Shown here: one piece after another, positions 46,879 to 56,774 of the stretch
Numbering within the stretch: position 1 is the stretch's first letter
Layout of the letters: each line of letters begins with the position of its first letter
Assembly: GCF_001625595.1 (NCBI RefSeq)
Contig: NZ_AUXT01000188.1
Location: 26,557-90,556 of the forward strand
Origin: Pseudoalteromonas luteoviolacea NCIMB 1942
Lineage (GTDB): Bacteria; Pseudomonadota; Gammaproteobacteria; Enterobacterales; Alteromonadaceae
Direction: 5' to 3'
Length of the DNA: 64,000 nt
Notes under the pieces: generated by a model
Database searches by the model: none
What the model saw: only the letters and a program-made list of their open reading frames with translations
What the model was told of the DNA's origin: nothing
Position numbers and translations under genes: made by a program

Positions 46879-47479
46879 TTACCGTACAGGCGTATTTATT
46901 ATCGTTTTCACGCAATCGGCTCCATCGCTTATGCGAAATTCACAAAAAGTAGTATTAATAAAATCGGTATCAGCTAGAAAAGTATTTCTATCCAGATTTG
47001 GATACATGCGGCTTAATAGCATTTGGTCTTGTTTCATATGGTCATGATATGTCACACCTGAAACCGTCTTGCTCTTGTGCGCAAGGCGAGAAAAATGAAC
47101 ACGACCTATGTAATTCACATAGCTACCTTTAATAGTAAATATATTGTCCATTTCTGTTAAGGATGTAGAGTCATATGGTGTGCTCACTTTCCAACCCGTA
47201 AGGGTATAGGACCCTGATGGAAGAGCAATAACAAACAACCCCCCCCTTACCGCCTTCTAGGTTGACTAACTCAGATTTTATAAAGCCAACTTCACCAGTT
47301 TGGTTATTTTTATAATGTAACTGGTACTCGGCAAACTGATCATCATAAGTAATTGTGCCCCAAACGACACCTCGCCTTCCATCTTCTGCAACACTATAAT
47401 CAAAACCAATATGAGAGGTAGCACAGCCAACTAAGAAAATTGCGGCTCCAAACACTATAAATTTGAGCAACTGCATCAT
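46879..47479 (-). pseudogene. Lipoprotein gene frameshifted at a G8 tract (possible phase-variable gene)
   Basis: From an ATG with AAGGAG upstream the frame encodes a lipoprotein signal (IFLVGC) and about 75 more residues, ending in LEGGKGG. It then runs into a G8 tract (47239-47246) and leaves frame. The continuation in the next frame reads LFVIALPSGSYTLTGWKV and runs to a normal stop. Removing one G joins them into a 199-residue lipoprotein with a continuous fold-like pattern. Homopolymer tracts of this kind change length by slippage, so this may be an on/off switch, a pseudogene, or a base-calling error. The family is not recognised, except for a resemblance of the 'LPSGSYTLTGW' strand to small periplasmic beta proteins. 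Confidence 0.75.
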
Positions 47480-47579
47480 ACTCAATACTCCTTTGGCAAC
47501 AGTGTATGCTAGTTCTTACTTTGCATTTTGACCGCAATTATTGCAACACTTTTATTACACCTAGTTGTCTCGCTGTCAC

Positions 47580-49661
47580 CTACGGATCAGCAAACTTGTG
47601 CAATACGATATCCATCTCTAAGTTTTCAACTCGATTCAAAATTATTTGATTGCCGTCCTCCGTGGTACTCAGTCCCAAATCGACATTCATGCTGTATAGG
47701 TGCAAGCCAATATCCGCGACAAATTCATTTTTTTGAACAACGCTATTAAAATTATATAACGATAATTGGTGCCCTTGCTTGATCACATAGTAAATACCAT
47801 TTTTATGCACCGCAGGACGGTATAAATCAATAGAACTTGATAATTGCTCTAGGCTGACTTGCCCTTCAAGCACCTCGAATAAATATTGTTTAAGGGCCAG
47901 CAGAAACCCATCAAAGCTTATATTTTTCTTAGACAAAGGGAGCGGCTTGTTACCATTTTCAGCTAATAAGTAGTTACCAGTGCTTCCCACATCATATTGC
48001 CAATACTGCTGCTCACCTGACTCAGTTGTTTGATAATAAATGGACTTTCCATCATCAGCCCAGTAAATATTTCTCAAGCTGCTATTTTCTTTCACCACAG
48101 CAACGGGGTTTTTAGCAAACACATTGATTATAAAAAGCGTATTGGCCTCACTTAATATCGCTAAGTACTCTCCGTCTGATGAAAATAATAAAAGCCTCGG
48201 TTTGTCAGACTTGGACATTTTAGTGAGTAAACTCGGGCTCGCTTTCAAGCGGTGTTTTATCCATACTTCAACATGATCTATTTGCGGGTCGACTCTCGGA
48301 GCCGTTGATACATAAGCCAGCTGCATACCTTCAGAAGAAATGCTCGCCAGAGTATCTACCCTAGAATTTGATGATATCGCTTGAAATTCTGCTTTATTGC
48401 GATTGAATAAGTAAAGGTTAACTTCAGCGGTGCCCTCAGTATGTGCTAAATGACCGGACCCTCGACCAACTGCAAGCTCAGTAATTTTTCCATATGGCTT
48501 ATAAATAGACGCTGTTTTTTGTTCTCCAACGTGAAGCCGCAAGTCGCCGGTAAGACTAACCACTTCGCTCTCTGTCAATCCAAAATAAGGTTTACTGATT
48601 TTGCCCAAGCCCACAAGTTCCACAGCTTCGCCATCAAAGCTAACACGTGATTTAAACACCTCATCATTAGTATTTGAATAGAGTAAATTATCACCAAGAA
48701 CATCATAATGTTGAACACCTTGCAGTATTTGAGACTCTCGCAATTCAAGTTGCCCACGGTCGTCAATAAAAGTGTCGTACTTCACCAGTGCCTTTTTACC
48801 TGACATAGCCCTGTTTACTAGCAAACTGTCTTTTGAATACCAAATGATTTTTTCTGGTTCATGCGCCCCATCGCACTCTAACAGGTGGACCTCTTTGTTC
48901 AGCCGCCAAAGCTCTATGGCATTGTTGACCGACAGAGCACGGACTTCACAACCGAAAGGACCAAAACGATAATATACAAGCCAATTACCGTCTGCTGACC
49001 AAGCTGGAAATTGCTCACTGTACCCTGAAGACTTTACCGTGTGTGAAGTTTGAGTTTGCAAATCGTAGACTGCCAGATCAAATTGACTGCTGCCCGAAAC
49101 TATTTGGCTGTAAGCTAAATATCGCCCATTTGGCGAGAAGCTTAACTGTACTTCAGCACCCGGAGCTGAAGTAATTCTCGAAATGTAATCGATTTTTTGG
49201 GTGCTTCCATCACCCTTCCAGTCAAATAAAATGACTAATGCTAGGGAAAAGCCCAAAGCAATCCCGCCCATCATCCAATGAAAAGGAATATTCTTGTTAG
49301 GTGTCTTTGACTTTTCGATTAACGTCGGTGTATGCGAGAAAGTAGCTATACATTGATAGCCAACTTTGGGGACTGTTTTTATGAAAAGTGGCTTTTTGGA
49401 AGTGTCCCCCAATACTTTGCGTAACTGGACAATGAGCTGACTGACAGAGTTATCACTTACGATTAAATTAGGCCAAAGCTGCTCAATAATTTCATCTCGT
49501 GTAACAGGCTCTGGGGCTTTGTATATGAGTAGCCTGAGTAATGCCAACTGTTTATGTTCTATGGGCGTCCACTTTCCCGCCGTTTTGACACGCATTTTCT
49601 TAGTATCAATTAATACATCATTTAATAAAAAACGCTCAAACTGCATTGATTGATCCAACAA
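47580..49661 (-). CDS. CadC-like membrane-bound winged-helix regulator with periplasmic beta-propeller
   Basis: The 693-residue product has an OmpR/PhoB-type winged helix (about 10-105: IEHKQLALLRLLI, VSDNSVSQLIVQLRKVLGD and TVPKVGYQC). One membrane segment (about 128-147) and a large TolB/WD40-like propeller (about 160-690: LSFSPNGRYLAYSQ, FPAWSADGNWLVYYR, RLLLFSSDGEYLAIL) follow. A TTG start has AGGAAG at 7 bp; an ATG five codons later is also possible. Such proteins sense periplasmic conditions and act directly on DNA. It is divergent from the second TonB receptor, which it probably controls. Confidence 0.88.
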   Translation of the reverse strand: MLDQSMQFERFLLNDVLIDTKKMRVKTAGKWTPIEHKQLALLRLLIYKAPEPVTRDEIIEQLWPNLIVSDNSVSQLIVQLRKVLGDTSKKPLFIKTVPKVGYQCIATFSHTPTLIEKSKTPNKNIPFHWMMGGIALGFSLALVILFDWKGDGSTQKIDYISRITSAPGAEVQLSFSPNGRYLAYSQIVSGSSQFDLAVYDLQTQTSHTVKSSGYSEQFPAWSADGNWLVYYRFGPFGCEVRALSVNNAIELWRLNKEVHLLECDGAHEPEKIIWYSKDSLLVNRAMSGKKALVKYDTFIDDRGQLELRESQILQGVQHYDVLGDNLLYSNTNDEVFKSRVSFDGEAVELVGLGKISKPYFGLTESEVVSLTGDLRLHVGEQKTASIYKPYGKITELAVGRGSGHLAHTEGTAEVNLYLFNRNKAEFQAISSNSRVDTLASISSEGMQLAYVSTAPRVDPQIDHVEVWIKHRLKASPSLLTKMSKSDKPRLLLFSSDGEYLAILSEANTLFIINVFAKNPVAVVKENSSLRNIYWADDGKSIYYQTTESGEQQYWQYDVGSTGNYLLAENGNKPLPLSKKNISFDGFLLALKQYLFEVLEGQVSLEQLSSSIDLYRPAVHKNGIYYVIKQGHQLSLYNFNSVVQKNEFVADIGLHLYSMNVDLGLSTTEDGNQIILNRVENLEMDIVLHKFADP

Positions 49662-49849
49662 AAAATTGCTTCCTATTATTCAGAAAGTCACAAAACAGAC
49701 ATCTATTCCCTTACCATCATACTATGTTATGCTAATTGAAAAAATAATTTACCTATATATAACCTTGTTCCGTTTGTTCTTGCGTTTAAAAACATAAGTT
49801 CAAAAAGTGTCACAATAAGTTAAATGCTTTATTGCAGGAGTCGGAAATA

Positions 49850-52510
49850 ATGATTTTTAGCAGTCGTAATAACCAATTTCTGATTACCAGCGCTCTAATT
49901 GGTACTCTTATTTTTGCGCAAAACACCTATTCTGCACCTCAGAAAAACCATGAAGACCCTAAAACAGATAACACCCCTGACTCGCCAAAAGATCCATTAT
50001 TCCATATTCAAATCAGGGGCTTTCATGACAGCGTTGTCAAATCTCTCAATAATAAACGCTATAGTCAACAAATAAGCGATAGTATCAGCGCACAAGAGAT
50101 AGGGAAGTTTCCAGACAAAAATGTTGCGGAGGCACTTCAGCGCATAACTGGCATATCGTTGTCACGAGTTCAAGGTGAAGGTGAGAGAATTGGTGTGCGA
50201 GGTACCACGCCTGAACAAAACCGTACCTACTTAAATGGTCAATACTTGGCATCGGCTGATTGGTGGATCTCTTCTTTGCCAAGCAGGGGCTTTAACTTTA
50301 CTTTGCTGCCTGCTGATATTGTTTCTAGTTTAGAAATCTATAAAACGCCGCAAGCCAATCAAGACGAAGGCTCTTTGGGTGGCGCGATAAACATTAAGAC
50401 CATAGATCCACTCTATGCTGAATCAGGCACTGGCTCAATTACAACTCAGGTTCAGTTTAATGATTTATCCAAACAATATAACCCTCAATTTTCTGCTGTA
50501 TATAGTTGGAAAAACCAGCCTGAAGACTTCGCGTTTTTAATAACACTTAACCATTTGCAGCGTTCGCTGAGACGCGATGGATTAGAATCGTGGGGCTGGC
50601 ATGAAAGAAACTTTGAGCAAGCTTCGAATGGGCAGCTTGCAGCTTCAACCAACCCAAATGCGACGTTCGAGAACATTTGGACGCCCGGAGGGGGTGGTTC
50701 AGCCGTCTTTTTACAAGACCGAGCGCTAACCAGCCTGACATCCAGTATCACTTATCAGCTTGATCATAATTGGGCCCTTCGTGCTCACTTGCTCCACTCA
50801 GAGCTTAGCGCAGACAACAGTAACCAAAACTTTCTTTGGCAGCCAGGAAAAGCACTTGATGCACAAAGCCCGATAACCGATTACGAGATCCGTGACAATA
50901 CCCTAGTTTATGGCGAGTTAGGCCATGCGACATCCAAGCCTTTTAACACCAGCATGGAAGCAATCTGGCGAAAAGCCCAGATCCAAACTCAAAGTTTTCA
51001 TCTAGACCTAAAATACACGGGCCCATGGTGGGATGCGCAATATCAAGTCGGCTATACATTAGGGCAAGGTGGCACAAGTGAGGATAATACCGCACAGTTT
51101 TCGGCCAACACAGTATATTCATTTGATACTAGGACACCTAAAAACATCCAAACACACTATGCGACCTCACCTTTACAGGCCGATAAGTGGTTTATCAGTG
51201 AAGCCAGAAGCGACAGCCAAGACGGTAATGACACAGCTTATTTTATACAAAAAGACTTTTCTCGAACTTTAACAACGCCCGGATTAGAAAAGTTAAGCTT
51301 TGGTGGAAAATATAAGCGTCATAAGCGCGACTTTATCAGAATGCGCTCTAATCAAGGGAGCTTAGATGGTCTGGCCACACAACTTGGGACCAGCCTAGCT
51401 GATTACCAAGCTCCTTTTGTAGATAATTTCCTTCAAGGAATAGGCAATGAACAGACTTTAAAACGCTACAGCTTTGCAAATATTTCCGCCTTAGAAAAAG
51501 ACTTTTCTGCGTTGCAGTTTATTCAAGACGAGGAGAAAAACAGTCGTTTTTACATTGAAGAAGAGACTCTAGCGGGGTATTCCATGCTTACCTTGAGCGG
51601 TTCAAGCTATAGTGCAAACCTTGGCCTTCGATTAGTAAAAACATGGCAACAAGCAAAAGCCTATGAGCGCATTGCAACGCTACCAGACACCACTGCCGAC
51701 TACAATTGGCAAACTAATACAAAGAGTTATACTGATTTGTTACCGAGCGTTAATCTACAAGTTGACTTAACTGAGTCCCTCATTAGCCGGTTTGCTGTCG
51801 CGAGAGTAATGTCTAGAGCTCAGTTCCATCATTTGATGCCATCTACAAATTATAATGTCACCCAAGCTCAAGGACAGGGAGGAAACCCTGATTTAGATCC
51901 ATACCGTGCGACTCAGTATGACGTCAGTTTAGAGTGGTACTTTGCTGATGCAGCCCTCGCATCGGTAGCGATCTTTAATAAAGATGTAGAGTCTTTTATT
52001 GAATTTAAACGTCAATTAGAACTTCATGAAGGAGTTCAAATGTCCATAGACAGGCCCATAAATGGCAATGGCGGCACGATTCAGGGCATTGAACTTAGCT
52101 ATCAACAAGCAATAGCTTATGGTTTCGGCATCATCACCAACTATACCTACGTTGATGGCAGTAGAACTTCTCAACTCAGCGGTCTCAAAGATTGGATCCC
52201 TGGGACATCTAAACACAGCGCCAATCTCACAGCTTATTATGAAAACAATCAGCTCAGTATTCGACTGGCTTATAATTATCGAACCGAGTTTGCCACTGGT
52301 GTAGGCGAAACAAAAATGGATGATTATGGGCAGCTAGATGGCAATATCACCTACTCTCTAACTGACAACCTCGACTTGGTATTCGAGTTTTTAAACTTGG
52401 GTGATGAAACGATTTATACTTACGATCGAAATGAATACGCTCCTACAGCCGTATACCGAAATGGCCGACGCTTTTACTTGGGCGCCCAATACCGCTTTAG
52501 TACACATTAG
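49850..52510 (+). CDS. TonB-dependent outer-membrane receptor, paralogue of the 41-kb receptor
   Basis: Started at the ATG behind AGGAG, it has 886 residues. A signal peptide (about 1-29) and linker lead to FHDSVVKSLNNKRY and the plug (IGKFPDKNVAEALQRITGISL, VRGTTPEQNRTYLNGQ). The barrel ends with an aromatic-rich strand (GRRFYLGAQYRF) followed by Ser-Thr-His instead of a terminal Phe. Plug and barrel motifs match the other receptor closely (TRNF versus SRVQ variants), so the two arose by duplication and probably import related ligands. The divergent CadC-like regulator suggests inducible expression. Confidence 0.92.
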   Translation: MIFSSRNNQFLITSALIGTLIFAQNTYSAPQKNHEDPKTDNTPDSPKDPLFHIQIRGFHDSVVKSLNNKRYSQQISDSISAQEIGKFPDKNVAEALQRITGISLSRVQGEGERIGVRGTTPEQNRTYLNGQYLASADWWISSLPSRGFNFTLLPADIVSSLEIYKTPQANQDEGSLGGAINIKTIDPLYAESGTGSITTQVQFNDLSKQYNPQFSAVYSWKNQPEDFAFLITLNHLQRSLRRDGLESWGWHERNFEQASNGQLAASTNPNATFENIWTPGGGGSAVFLQDRALTSLTSSITYQLDHNWALRAHLLHSELSADNSNQNFLWQPGKALDAQSPITDYEIRDNTLVYGELGHATSKPFNTSMEAIWRKAQIQTQSFHLDLKYTGPWWDAQYQVGYTLGQGGTSEDNTAQFSANTVYSFDTRTPKNIQTHYATSPLQADKWFISEARSDSQDGNDTAYFIQKDFSRTLTTPGLEKLSFGGKYKRHKRDFIRMRSNQGSLDGLATQLGTSLADYQAPFVDNFLQGIGNEQTLKRYSFANISALEKDFSALQFIQDEEKNSRFYIEEETLAGYSMLTLSGSSYSANLGLRLVKTWQQAKAYERIATLPDTTADYNWQTNTKSYTDLLPSVNLQVDLTESLISRFAVARVMSRAQFHHLMPSTNYNVTQAQGQGGNPDLDPYRATQYDVSLEWYFADAALASVAIFNKDVESFIEFKRQLELHEGVQMSIDRPINGNGGTIQGIELSYQQAIAYGFGIITNYTYVDGSRTSQLSGLKDWIPGTSKHSANLTAYYENNQLSIRLAYNYRTEFATGVGETKMDDYGQLDGNITYSLTDNLDLVFEFLNLGDETIYTYDRNEYAPTAVYRNGRRFYLGAQYRFSTH

Positions 52511-52523
52511 TATAATGTGTACT
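52499..52523. repeat. 11-bp inverted repeat overlapping the stop codon of the second TonB receptor
   Basis: AGTACACATTA and its exact complement surround a 3-nt loop and cover the last codons and stop. There is no T-run, so it is a stability element or weak terminator at most. Confidence 0.6.
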
Positions 52524-52935
52524 AAGCAATTGAGTTAAGGTTATCTACGCTGTCTACATTAACGGCGGGTTGAAAGCGCCCTTTACTCGGTATTAACTCG
52601 TTAGATGATTACATTGAGTTAGTTTTCCGCATACGACTCGTAGGCTTACAAGTCACAGACCTTTTTACATCTAAGTGAATAATTAATCATCATTTCTCTT
52701 TGCATTTGAGCACTTCACTCCTCTAAATTAATAGAATATTCAAATTGGACCAAGTGTTAACCCTATTTCAAGCTCAAATTTTGTACTACTTTATGCAAGC
52801 AGCTAAACCGCTAGTCGCACCACTCATACACTTTGTCGCAAACACTGGTTTTCTGAGCGTCCCTACGTAGAATGTGCTAAATTTTATGAGCTGGGCAACC
52901 CTGCTCCGTTCAGTTTCTTATTCAAGGTTAGTACA
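52524..52935. other. Intergenic stretch upstream of the S9 peptidase gene
   Basis: I find no credible gene here. Short open frames have no ribosome-binding site. It should contain the peptidase promoter, since transcription from the receptor is probably separate. Confidence 0.4.
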
Positions 52936-54996
52936 ATGAAGTTGATCAAAACCACACTTGCCCTTGCTATAGGTTTAGCAAGTGCTAGCAGTATCGCGAG
53001 CAAAGCAGATACTATTACCGTAGAAGACATTCCAAAAATTCAAAAAGTTGTCAGTGCTGTTGTAAGCCCTGATGGCGAGTCAGTTGCGTTTACACGTTCA
53101 GTTCCGCGAGAGCTGTACGTAGATAAAAATGGTAAAAACTTCACTGAACTTCATCTCGTTGATGACGAAGGTGTCGAACGTCCATACATTACGGGTAAAG
53201 TCAATATTCGCAATATTTCTTGGTCTGCAGATGGTAGCTACATCTATTTCTTGACCAAAAAGAAAACTGATATGTTCACGTCACTTTACCGTATTGCAGT
53301 AAACGGTGGTGAAGCTCAAAAAGTATTCTCACTAGCTGGTAGATCCGTTTCTACTTATCGTTTAAGCCCTAATGGTAAGCAAGTTGCTGTTCTTGCTATG
53401 CCTGCAAAAGATGCTTCTGAAAAAGAACTCAAGAAATTAGGTTTTATGGCGGAAGTATACGAGCTAGGCCTTAAAAACAAGCAACTTCATATTATCGACT
53501 TACACGCCAGTGAGAAACCACTGAAACCGACTGCGGTAAACGTTGACGGCTATGTAAGTGACGTAAATTGGTCAGATGATGCCAGCACATTGTTGGTTAA
53601 GACTCAGCCAACTGCGCTAATTGACGACCAATACATGAAATCTCAATGGCACATTATGGATGCGAAAACGCATTCAATTACCACGTCCTTCATGACGGAA
53701 GGTAAATTAGGCGAAGCAGAATTTTCTCAAGACGGCAAATACATTGCGATTTTAGGCGCTGAAGACAAACATGACCCGGCAAAGGGTCGTTTGTACATTG
53801 CAAATGCCAAAACAGGTAAAGTCGAAGAGTGGATCCCAAACTTTATGGGCCATATCGGTGACTTTGAATGGTCAAACCGTAAAAATGTCTTAAACTTTGT
53901 CGGCCATGTTGGCGCAGAGAGCTTTGTGGGTCAAATCAAGGTTGGATCTCAGAAATACAAAAAGCTTATCAAAGAAGGTAAACTCATTGCTGGAAAGCTG
54001 TCGGTATCAAGCTCTGACAAAACAATTGCTTTAACCGCCAATACAGCTAAACACCCAAATGAAGTATACATGGTGAGGTCAAAACGCCCTACTCGCTTGT
54101 CAAATTCGAACGAGTGGCTTGATAATAAACGCTTTGCAAAGCAAGAAGCGCTAACCTTTAAGGCCCGTGACGGTATTGAAATTGGTGGCGTTTTAATCTA
54201 CCCGCTTGATTACGAAAAAGGTCAGCGTTACCCATTGATCATGTCAGTACACGGTGGACCTGAATCACACGACAAAAATGGGTGGCTGACCAGCTATTCC
54301 GATCCAGGCCAAATGGGCGCAGCCAGAGGGTACGCAATTTTCTATCCTAACTACCGCGGATCGACAGGAAAAGGGGTTGACTACTCTAAACTTGGCCAGG
54401 GTGATTATGCTGGAAAAGAATTTGACGACTTAGTAGATATGAAAGAGTACCTTGTTAATATCGGGTTAGTCGACACGAAAAAGGTCGGTATTACGGGCGG
54501 TTCATACGGCGGTTACGCATCTGCATGGGGCGCGACCAAATTAACTGAGCACTTTGCAGCAAGTGTGATGTTTGTGGGTGTTACCAACCAACTATCCAAG
54601 TTTGGTACTACTGATATCTCAAACGAAATGTTCTTAGTTCATGCGCGTTCATACCCTTGGCAGAAGTGGCAATGGTACTTAGAGCGCAGTCCTATTTATT
54701 GGGCTGGCCAATCTAAAACTCCACTATTGATAATGCACGGTAAAGATGATCCTCGTGTTCACCCTGCACAATCAATGGAACTTTATCGTTATATGAAAGT
54801 TCAAGGAAAAGATGTTCGCTTAGTTTACTACCCAGGAGAAGGCCATGGTAACCGTAAAGTAGCTGCGCAGTATGACTATAGCATTCGATTAATGCGTTGG
54901 ATGGACAACTACTTAATCCATGGTAATAAAGAAATGCCAGGTTACGTTATCGACCATGCGGCTAAACTTAAAGAAGTAAAGGCTGCGCGCAAGTAA
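52936..54996 (+). CDS. Secreted S9 family serine peptidase (dipeptidyl/acylaminoacyl peptidase type)
   Basis: The 686-residue product has a signal peptide (about 1-22), a seven-bladed propeller (about 30-390: VVSPDGESVAFTR, ISWSADGSYIYFL) and an alpha/beta hydrolase domain (about 400-660). The triad is complete: Ser523 in GGSYGG, Asp605 in HGKDDPRV and His637 in GEGHG. It would release dipeptides or N-acylated residues from peptides in the periplasm. The location behind a TonB receptor fits peptide import. It contrasts with the Ser-less S9 homologue near 35 kb. Confidence 0.93.
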   Translation: MKLIKTTLALAIGLASASSIASKADTITVEDIPKIQKVVSAVVSPDGESVAFTRSVPRELYVDKNGKNFTELHLVDDEGVERPYITGKVNIRNISWSADGSYIYFLTKKKTDMFTSLYRIAVNGGEAQKVFSLAGRSVSTYRLSPNGKQVAVLAMPAKDASEKELKKLGFMAEVYELGLKNKQLHIIDLHASEKPLKPTAVNVDGYVSDVNWSDDASTLLVKTQPTALIDDQYMKSQWHIMDAKTHSITTSFMTEGKLGEAEFSQDGKYIAILGAEDKHDPAKGRLYIANAKTGKVEEWIPNFMGHIGDFEWSNRKNVLNFVGHVGAESFVGQIKVGSQKYKKLIKEGKLIAGKLSVSSSDKTIALTANTAKHPNEVYMVRSKRPTRLSNSNEWLDNKRFAKQEALTFKARDGIEIGGVLIYPLDYEKGQRYPLIMSVHGGPESHDKNGWLTSYSDPGQMGAARGYAIFYPNYRGSTGKGVDYSKLGQGDYAGKEFDDLVDMKEYLVNIGLVDTKKVGITGGSYGGYASAWGATKLTEHFAASVMFVGVTNQLSKFGTTDISNEMFLVHARSYPWQKWQWYLERSPIYWAGQSKTPLLIMHGKDDPRVHPAQSMELYRYMKVQGKDVRLVYYPGEGHGNRKVAAQYDYSIRLMRWMDNYLIHGNKEMPGYVIDHAAKLKEVKAARK

Positions 54997-55011
54997 ACCA
55001 CTTTCCATGTC

Positions 55012-55058
55012 AAAAGAGTGAAGCGACTAAGTCACTGACTATGTCGTTTTGCTCTTTT
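55012..55058 (+). terminator. Terminator after the S9 peptidase gene
   Basis: A 16-bp stem including three G-U pairs (AAAAGAG...CGAC with GTCG...CTCTTTT) has a 15-nt loop and is followed by ATTTATT. Confidence 0.78.
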
Positions 55059-55263
55059 ATTTATTACTAAAGGTGGTAGCTGCCCAAAAACAAGACTATC
55101 TAATCGCCTTCGACCTTTGCAAAATTCATTGACCCCTTCCATGCGCTTCAACGTTAGTGACCGTATTAAGCAACCGCAAAAGCATAAAACAAAGACAGTC
55201 TCACTTTTGAGCTGTACCCATATTAAACTAACAAAGGCAAAAAAGTAAACAATTAATTCACAA

Positions 55264-56523
55264 TTAAATTACAGGATCAAAGAAGACTTCTATCGGCTCC
55301 GAGCGGCCTTTCAAATTGACTTCTGCAACCTTTTCTAACGAATTTAATTGTGATTGTTCAACACTTACTTTGCTTACAAGCAAAGGGGTTTTGAGATCTT
55401 TGGTTTTACTTTCGATACGCGCTGCTACATTTACGGTATCCCCAATAACGGTGTAATCCATGCAACTCGAACTACCTACATTACCCGCTATCGCCTCACC
55501 ACTATGCACGCCTATCCCAATCTCAAGCGCTGGCAAGCCCTCATTTACGAGCTCTCTATTAAGTTGATCAAGAGCTGTCAGCATTTCTTTTGAGGCTTCT
55601 ATGGCATTTCTGGCACTGTTTCCTTCATCTTGAGGTGTACCAAAAATTGCCATAATGGCATCGCCGATGAACTTATCAATCATTCCGTCATATTTAAAAA
55701 TAATAATACTCATTGCGGAAAAATAACGATTCAACAAAGCCGTTATGACTTCGGGCTCATGCTTTTCACACAAAGATGTAAAACTTCTAATATCAGCCAT
55801 TAATACTGTTACATTGCGCCGCTCTCCACCTGGTTCAATATCGACTTTCCCTGTTTCGACAGCACTGACTAACTTTTTTGGTAGGTAGCGTAGAAGCCGT
55901 TCCCTGTGTCTAAGTCGAGTATATGTATTTGTGATGTAACTTGAGATTGACCACGCTAACAAACCAGAGAACAAAATAATGATTTGTTCATGTAACTCTA
56001 TCGCACGCGCTGTATCACTGTGCTCTAAAATCAATGTACCTGTCGCCAAGCAACATAGTGTTGAATAGTAGATTATCAATTTTCCTTGCCTAAATGCGCT
56101 CATAACATTAAACAGAATTAACGCACTCATCAGCATAAGTTCAAACTCCGTGTTATGCATATCATGCAAGAAGTGACCAATCTCTGAAAGAAACTCCATT
56201 TCCAAAGTGATGATTAAGATAATTAGGTAATCAAACAAAATCGAAATGTACTTTAACCAAGGCTTGTATTCTTTGCTCCTCGCCCACATTGAAACCACAA
56301 CGCACCAAACGGCTGTCAGCGCCATAGTGCCAAGATCAACAGCTATTAAAGTCCAATCAACTCCACTGTTGAGCAAACCAATAAACAATTCAATTAGAAA
56401 TAACGACATCAGGCCGTAAAAACGGATCCGATTAATGTGTAACTCCATCTCCATTTCACGTTGCTGATAACAGTCAGTCAGCAACGCATCAAACGTTTCG
56501 TCAATATCCTTCAACCATTTCAT
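55264..56523 (-). CDS. Membrane-bound class III adenylate cyclase
   Basis: The N-terminal 200 residues of this 419-residue product contain about six membrane segments. A class III cyclase homology domain (about 228-395) follows the LRYLPKKLVSAVETG linker. Metal-binding aspartates are in VLMADIRSF and KFIGDAIMAIFG. The adenine-selective Lys precedes the second (MIDKFIGD), its partner Asp is in DYTVIGDTVNVAARI, and the Asn and Arg of the transition-state pair follow. All catalytic residues are present, pointing to cAMP rather than cGMP. It stands alone, so its trigger is unknown. Confidence 0.9.
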   Translation of the reverse strand: MKWLKDIDETFDALLTDCYQQREMEMELHINRIRFYGLMSLFLIELFIGLLNSGVDWTLIAVDLGTMALTAVWCVVVSMWARSKEYKPWLKYISILFDYLIILIITLEMEFLSEIGHFLHDMHNTEFELMLMSALILFNVMSAFRQGKLIIYYSTLCCLATGTLILEHSDTARAIELHEQIIILFSGLLAWSISSYITNTYTRLRHRERLLRYLPKKLVSAVETGKVDIEPGGERRNVTVLMADIRSFTSLCEKHEPEVITALLNRYFSAMSIIIFKYDGMIDKFIGDAIMAIFGTPQDEGNSARNAIEASKEMLTALDQLNRELVNEGLPALEIGIGVHSGEAIAGNVGSSSCMDYTVIGDTVNVAARIESKTKDLKTPLLVSKVSVEQSQLNSLEKVAEVNLKGRSEPIEVFFDPVI

Positions 56524-56774
56524 GTTAATTGTTCACCGCATATATTTTTAGCTGTTAATTGGTACGCTACTTGTTCATTGGATAGCGTTATACCAATCTC
56601 GACAAATATAGTGTAGCTAAGCATTTTTAAATTAACATAACAGCACTCGACGTTTAGTACGCTCAAAGAAGCAGTTGTTTAACAGGGATTTACCGAAGTG
56701 GCCTAATGGAATATCAATAATGTGGCTGTATGGTTCACACTTACTACTTGTCATACAACCACCAGTTAGATTTG

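Noticed and set aside
52755..52870. Short plus-strand frame starting at GTG upstream of the S9 peptidase
   Set aside because: It has no ribosome-binding site and only about 38 codons; similar frames arise by chance here.
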